The notes under the pieces are model-generated. The model worked only from the letters and a program-made list of their open reading frames with translations. It was not told the origin of the DNA and searched no databases. Both the position numbers and the translations under genes were made by a program. This document shows positions 60,615 to 64,000 of a DNA stretch of 64,000 bases, in pieces (position 1 is the stretch's first letter; every line of letters starts with the position of its first letter). The stretch comes from JANQPC01 sp039208375. Lineage in GTDB: Bacteria > Pseudomonadota > Alphaproteobacteria > Rhodobacterales > Rhodobacteraceae. The stretch spans positions 5,517 to 69,516 of the forward strand of contig JBCCRC010000009.1 of the NCBI GenBank assembly GCA_039208375.1, written 5' to 3'.

Positions 60615-61353
60615 GGCGGGCAACCTCCTCCCAGCGTGCCACCAGCGCATCGCTTAATGGAGCGGCGGATGGGCTGAACACATCCACATCGGGCATCGCG
60701 ATAACGTCGAAGATCTTCGCGGCCCCAAGCGCGCTTTGAAGTCCCGCACGCCGACGGCGGCAACCGATGAAAAGGTCGTAGGCCCCAGGCACAAAAGCCG
60801 GCGCCGTATCGATCCGTTGCGGGGGCCCATCGTTCAGCGCAAGCATCCAGGCCGAACTTGCCGCATGCGCCAAAACCAAAGTGACACCCACACCCGCCGG
60901 TATGGGGCAGCTGATCCGCGCTGGGGCCTTTCGCTTGGCCAATGTGACTGCGCCTTCCTCATGGGAAAGAAAGATATAGTCGCGCCCGTCCACGGGCGTC
61001 ACAGCTGCTAGCGTGCGACCGGGGTCTGCTTCTGCGCAGAACAGAATGGCAAGGCTTAGCATCGACGGGGCGCCCGGTAACGGCGCGGCAAAGCCGCATG
61101 CTTCCCGGCTGCGAAACTGAAAGTGCCGGGCCGGCCCCGTGCCGCCAAGTTTGAGGGCGCCGTCGTTGCCATCCACGGGTTCTGCAACTTTGCCACCGGC
61201 CAGCGCCGCGATGCGCGTAACACCACCCCCCTCAAGCACTGCCCCGCCCGGCGCGTACCACACCCCACCCAGGGCAGCTACGGTCTCCTGCGCCGGCACA
61301 GGGGGCGATGGAAGCAACGCGCCGGTAGGAAGGTCGCGGTCGAGCGTAATCAT
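60604..61353 (-). CDS. unrecognised protein, possibly with a LamG-like lectin fold
   Basis: I do not recognise the family. The 249-residue product lacks a signal peptide. Its middle shows alternating strands such as SMLSLAILFCAEADPG, GRDYIFLSHEEGAVTLAKR and VTLVLAHAASSAWMLALNDG, then GAYDLFIGCRR and a final AAKIFDVIAMP. That order resembles concanavalin-like LamG domains that bind sugars, a guess from pattern. The ATG at 61353 overlaps the previous stop (ATGA); the frame is open further up to 61386. It is coupled to the sulfatase gene, so it may act on the same polymer. Confidence 0.6.
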   Translation of the reverse strand: MITLDRDLPTGALLPSPPVPAQETVAALGGVWYAPGGAVLEGGGVTRIAALAGGKVAEPVDGNDGALKLGGTGPARHFQFRSREACGFAAPLPGAPSMLSLAILFCAEADPGRTLAAVTPVDGRDYIFLSHEEGAVTLAKRKAPARISCPIPAGVGVTLVLAHAASSAWMLALNDGPPQRIDTAPAFVPGAYDLFIGCRRRRAGLQSALGAAKIFDVIAMPDVDVFSPSAAPLSDALVARWEEVARHVV

Positions 61354-62699
61354 CAGCGGACCTCCAAAACCGACGGTAACGCCCAACGGCGCAGCGTGGG
61401 CCCGCCCGTTGGGTGCCGCCAGTGATCGCGAAGGGCGCCGGGCCGGCCATTGGCATAACTGAGTGTGAGCGGGCCTTCAGGCAGTGCTTGCCCAGGGAAC
61501 AAGACTAAGCGCCGTCTGTCAGACGGATCAACCTCGATAGATTTCAGCGAAAGTGCTTCGCTGCCGCATGACAGCACGAAGCCATACCCCTCCCCCGCAA
61601 AAAACGGGTCCGCCCGATCTATGGCCAACGGCGCAAGCGCATCGAACGTAGCAATAATCGCATAGCGCTGGCGTTCTGCGAGAAGCATCGTCGGGCACAC
61701 CCAACGCCGTCGCGCGGAAAGCTCTTCCAACGCCGCGGCATCCATAGACGCCTGGTCTGCCGCGCCCGCCTCTGTCAGCCAGCCGAACGCGTCCCGAGCG
61801 AAGGCGTAACTTGGGCACGGCACCGTGATCCGCCGCCCGGCAGGGTGGACGGCGATCTGCCACAGCGCGCGAAGGCGCGCGGGATCGTTTGGAAACCTGA
61901 GCAGGAAGGGCGCCTCGCGCATGCCCCTTGCGTGACACAGCGCATCGATCCGGTCGACCAGCGCAAAAACACCTGAAGCAAACGCGGTACCGTTGCTCGT
62001 GACATCATCCTCGGCAAGGTCCAGCACCGTGGCGAGCATCTCAGCCCGCGTGCCAAGGGTTTCTGCAATGGCGGTAAACGATCCGATTGCAGCCGCAGCG
62101 TTCGCAACCGCGGCCCCTTCCGCCAACGAGGCCACCAACGGCGCAGCCGCCGTTTCCGCACGCACGCAGATCAGCGGCATGGCGCGGCCATCGCGGTGCC
62201 GCGCAGCAAGCACGGCATCTGCAGTTGCGCTGCCTTGCGTGCGCTCGGTCAGAGCTTGCAGGCGATCCACCGGGCGCGCCAAAACGGTGCCCGCCGCGCC
62301 TTGCGCGCCAAGGTCATCTGCGGGGGCAAGTACGTGGTTTGGAAATGCTGCAGGGCCCGCATAGGTGTCTGACGCCGCGGGCCCACCAATGGTCAGAAGC
62401 CCCAGAAGCGGCCCCGGCGCGTCGGCCAGGATGCTTCCGCCCTCCCTGCGCCTGCGATAGGTGCGCGGCGCAGGAAAGGGCGGCAGATGCGCCTCGAAAC
62501 GCAGCCAATCACCCATTTCCCAAGCATTCCAGGCGTCAAGATCGGCAGGCGGCGCCACAGGCCGGGCACCAAGCCCGGTGCGCGCAGCAATGTCGGCAAT
62601 CACCTGATCGGAAAGCCGCAGGATCAACCCGCTTTCGTCAAACGCGATCACATCGCCGTTCCGGGCGCGCAGGATCACGTCGGTGGGCTTGTGGCGCAA
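61353..62699 (-). CDS. unrecognised 448-residue protein of the sulfatase operon
   Basis: No family was recognised. The product starts with a short beta-like stretch (DVILRARNGDVIAFDESGLI), contains LLTIGGPAASDTYAGPAAFP near residue 100, long Ala-rich helices, and ends LPEGPLTLSYANGRPGALRD, then HWRHPTGG. The order could fit a degenerate SGNH hydrolase-like fold, but the catalytic pattern is not clear. The start is TTG without a strong ribosome site and is uncertain. It is the first gene of the coupled trio that ends with the RTX sulfatase, 64 nt behind mutT. Confidence 0.55.
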   Translation of the reverse strand: MRHKPTDVILRARNGDVIAFDESGLILRLSDQVIADIAARTGLGARPVAPPADLDAWNAWEMGDWLRFEAHLPPFPAPRTYRRRREGGSILADAPGPLLGLLTIGGPAASDTYAGPAAFPNHVLAPADDLGAQGAAGTVLARPVDRLQALTERTQGSATADAVLAARHRDGRAMPLICVRAETAAAPLVASLAEGAAVANAAAAIGSFTAIAETLGTRAEMLATVLDLAEDDVTSNGTAFASGVFALVDRIDALCHARGMREAPFLLRFPNDPARLRALWQIAVHPAGRRITVPCPSYAFARDAFGWLTEAGAADQASMDAAALEELSARRRWVCPTMLLAERQRYAIIATFDALAPLAIDRADPFFAGEGYGFVLSCGSEALSLKSIEVDPSDRRRLVLFPGQALPEGPLTLSYANGRPGALRDHWRHPTGGPTLRRWALPSVLEVR

Positions 62700-62763
62700 A
62701 ATCGTCTCGCACGGCCGGTGGGTTGACTGACAGATTAAACCAGCGGCCGGGCGGCCACCAGAG

Positions 62764-63162
62764 CTAGAGCCAGTCGCGCAAAATCGGGATCAGCGGTATA
62801 TCCGCCGGCGGCATCGGGTAGTTGCGCAATTCGTTCGCGCGAGCCCAAGCCAGCCGCTGGCCTTCGCGCGACTGGGGCCGACCCTCCCATTTGCGGCAAG
62901 CAAAGAGCGGCATCATCAGATGAAACGCCTCGTAGGTGTGGCTCGCGAAGGTAAGGGGCGCCAGGCAGCTCTCCCAGGTTTCGATCCCAAGCTCCTCGTG
63001 CAGCTCCCGGATCAGCGCGGCCTCCGGCGTTTCGCCAGGTTCCACCTTGCCGCCCGGAAACTCCCAAAGCCCCGCCATCGATTTGCCTTCGGGCCGTTCG
63101 GCTAGAAGCACCCGACCGTCCAAATCGATAAGCGCCACAGCGCTGACGAGAACGATCTTCAT
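62764..63162 (-). CDS. mutT: 8-oxo-dGTP diphosphatase MutT (Nudix)
   Basis: The 132-residue Nudix hydrolase removes oxidised dGTP from the nucleotide pool. The Nudix box spans residues 38-60, from Gly38 through Glu44, Arg52-Glu53 and Glu56-Glu57 to Ile60. The LLAERPEGKSMAGLWEFPGG stretch before it is typical of MutT. The ATG at 63162 overlaps the argJ stop by 4 nt, as in other Rhodobacteraceae. Confidence 0.93.
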   Translation of the reverse strand: MKIVLVSAVALIDLDGRVLLAERPEGKSMAGLWEFPGGKVEPGETPEAALIRELHEELGIETWESCLAPLTFASHTYEAFHLMMPLFACRKWEGRPQSREGQRLAWARANELRNYPMPPADIPLIPILRDWL

Positions 63163-64000
63163 GATCGGTAATCGGCGTTGATGTCGATATAGCCGTGGGT
63201 AAGATCGCAGGTCCAAACCGTCGCTGCGCCTTCAGCCAGCCCTAGATCCACGCCGATTTCAATCTCTTCGCCCCGCATATGGGCTGCGCCGTCTTCCTCC
63301 CGGTAACCCGGCGCAACCCAACCCGCTTCCGCCACCGTGATCCCCCCAAGGCGGATCGAAAGCCGGTCGCGATCGGCTGCCGCACCCGATTTGCCCACAG
63401 CCATGACGATACGGCCCCAATTCGGATCTTCGCCGGCGATTGCGGTTTTCACGAGCGGTGAATTGGCAATCGCAAGCCCCACCTTTCGCGCATCGTCATC
63501 ATCTGCGGCACCCGTGACGGCAATTGTTACAAACTTCGTGGCGCCTTCGCCATCGCGCACGACCTGCCACGCCAGATCGCGCATGACGTCATGCAGCGCC
63601 TCGTCAAAGGCAGGGGCATCGTCCACCACCACACCGCTTTCGCCTGTAGCCGCCACCAAAAGCGTGTCGGACGTTGAAGTATCACCGTCCACGGTAATGC
63701 AATTGAACGTCTTGGCATTGGCAGACACCACCAGCGCTTGCAGCGCGTCGAACCCGATCGATGCATCGGTGAAAATATAGACAAGCATCGTCGCCATATC
63801 CGGCGCGATCATGCCCGAACCCTTGGCTATGCCCGCGATCGTCACGGTTTCGCCGCCCAACGTAATCTGCCGATACGATCCTTTTGGAAAGGTGTCTGTG
63901 GTCATGATCGCCTGCGCGGCAGCAGCGATCCCCGCTGGGTCGAGCCCAGCAACAAGATCGGCGATCCTGGCGCGCACGCGGTCGTCTGGCAAAGGTTCTC
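63159..64000 (-). CDS. argJ: bifunctional ornithine acetyltransferase/N-acetylglutamate synthase, 3' part (partial)
   Basis: The frame runs off the right edge: codons before the possible TTG at 63992 are open and read Glu-Pro, as in the GEPLPDDR segment of ArgJ. About the first third of the protein is missing. Visible is the self-cleavage motif KGSGMIAPDMATML with the Thr that becomes the nucleophile of the beta subunit. AGEDPNWGRIVMAVGKSG and the C-terminal CDLTHGYIDINADYRS are also present. The enzyme transfers acetyl groups in the cyclic arginine pathway. It is coupled to mutT. Confidence 0.95.
   Translation of the reverse strand, partial: EPLPDDRVRARIADLVAGLDPAGIAAAAQAIMTTDTFPKGSYRQITLGGETVTIAGIAKGSGMIAPDMATMLVYIFTDASIGFDALQALVVSANAKTFNCITVDGDTSTSDTLLVAATGESGVVVDDAPAFDEALHDVMRDLAWQVVRDGEGATKFVTIAVTGAADDDDARKVGLAIANSPLVKTAIAGEDPNWGRIVMAVGKSGAAADRDRLSIRLGGITVAEAGWVAPGYREEDGAAHMRGEEIEIGVDLGLAEGAATVWTCDLTHGYIDINADYRS

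Noticed and set aside
58323..62699. Prophage or gene transfer agent segment for the unknown proteins beside the sulfatase
   Set aside because: No capsid, terminase, portal or integrase genes are present, and codon use and GC look like the neighbours.

Overview
The window looks like chromosomal DNA of a GC-rich alphaproteobacterium, most likely a Rhodobacteraceae (Roseobacter-group) species. Evidence: the flagellar cluster carries the alphaproteobacterial flagellin regulators FlaF and FlbT, a MotE-like protein and a DUF1217 protein. Gene neighbours such as argJ-mutT, mutM/ubiE-ubiB and dnaA/rpsT fit that group, and candidate CtrA-type promoter sites precede the flagellar operons. A clear bciA gene (divinyl chlorophyllide 8-vinyl reductase) implies the cell makes bacteriochlorophyll, so it is probably an aerobic anoxygenic phototroph. 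An RTX-tailed sulfatase suggests a marine, polysaccharide-rich habitat (inference).

Layout. 1-4 kb: end of a pcaB-like lyase gene, an MFS exporter, an enolase-superfamily enzyme and a small membrane protein. 4-7 kb: a MoxR ATPase / VWA-metallopeptidase-like pair and a doubtful Flp-pilin-like ORF with odd flanking repeats. 7-11 kb: a run of pncA, ykgJ-like, pncB and bciA on the minus strand, i.e. NAD salvage plus a pigment gene. 11-18.4 kb: housekeeping genes trhO, dnaA, rpsT, an enoyl-CoA hydratase, mutM, ubiE and ubiB. 18.4-19.5 kb: about 1.16 kb with no recognisable gene. 19.5-51.4 kb: a nearly uninterrupted flagellar cluster of 33 genes. It covers hook length control and scaffold, flagellin and its regulators, the rod, the rings, the export gate (fliP/Q/R, flhA/B), the ATPase, the stator (motA, motB) and the hook and hook-filament junction proteins. 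fliG, fliM and fliO are not in the window. 51.5-58.3 kb: an exopolysaccharide region resembling PEP-CTERM/XrtA-associated polysaccharide loci (TPR lipoprotein, priming sugar transferase, AAA ATPase, Wzz-like protein, tyrosine-kinase-like ATPase). 58.3-62.7 kb: a translationally coupled operon of two unrecognised proteins and a sulfatase fused to RTX repeats. 62.8-64 kb: mutT and the 3' part of argJ.

The strongest structural signal outside genes is a shared promoter layout. Five flagellar transcription units (fliK, fliI, fliL, flgE, flagellin) are preceded by a CtrA-like pair of TTAR half-sites 7 nt apart, followed after exactly 10 nt by a hexamer with TA at its second and third positions. For fliK, fliI and fliL the site also ends exactly 43 nt from the start codon. 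An AT-rich element with four TTAA half-sites sits in the divergent exopolysaccharide promoter, so motility and matrix production could share a regulator (inference).
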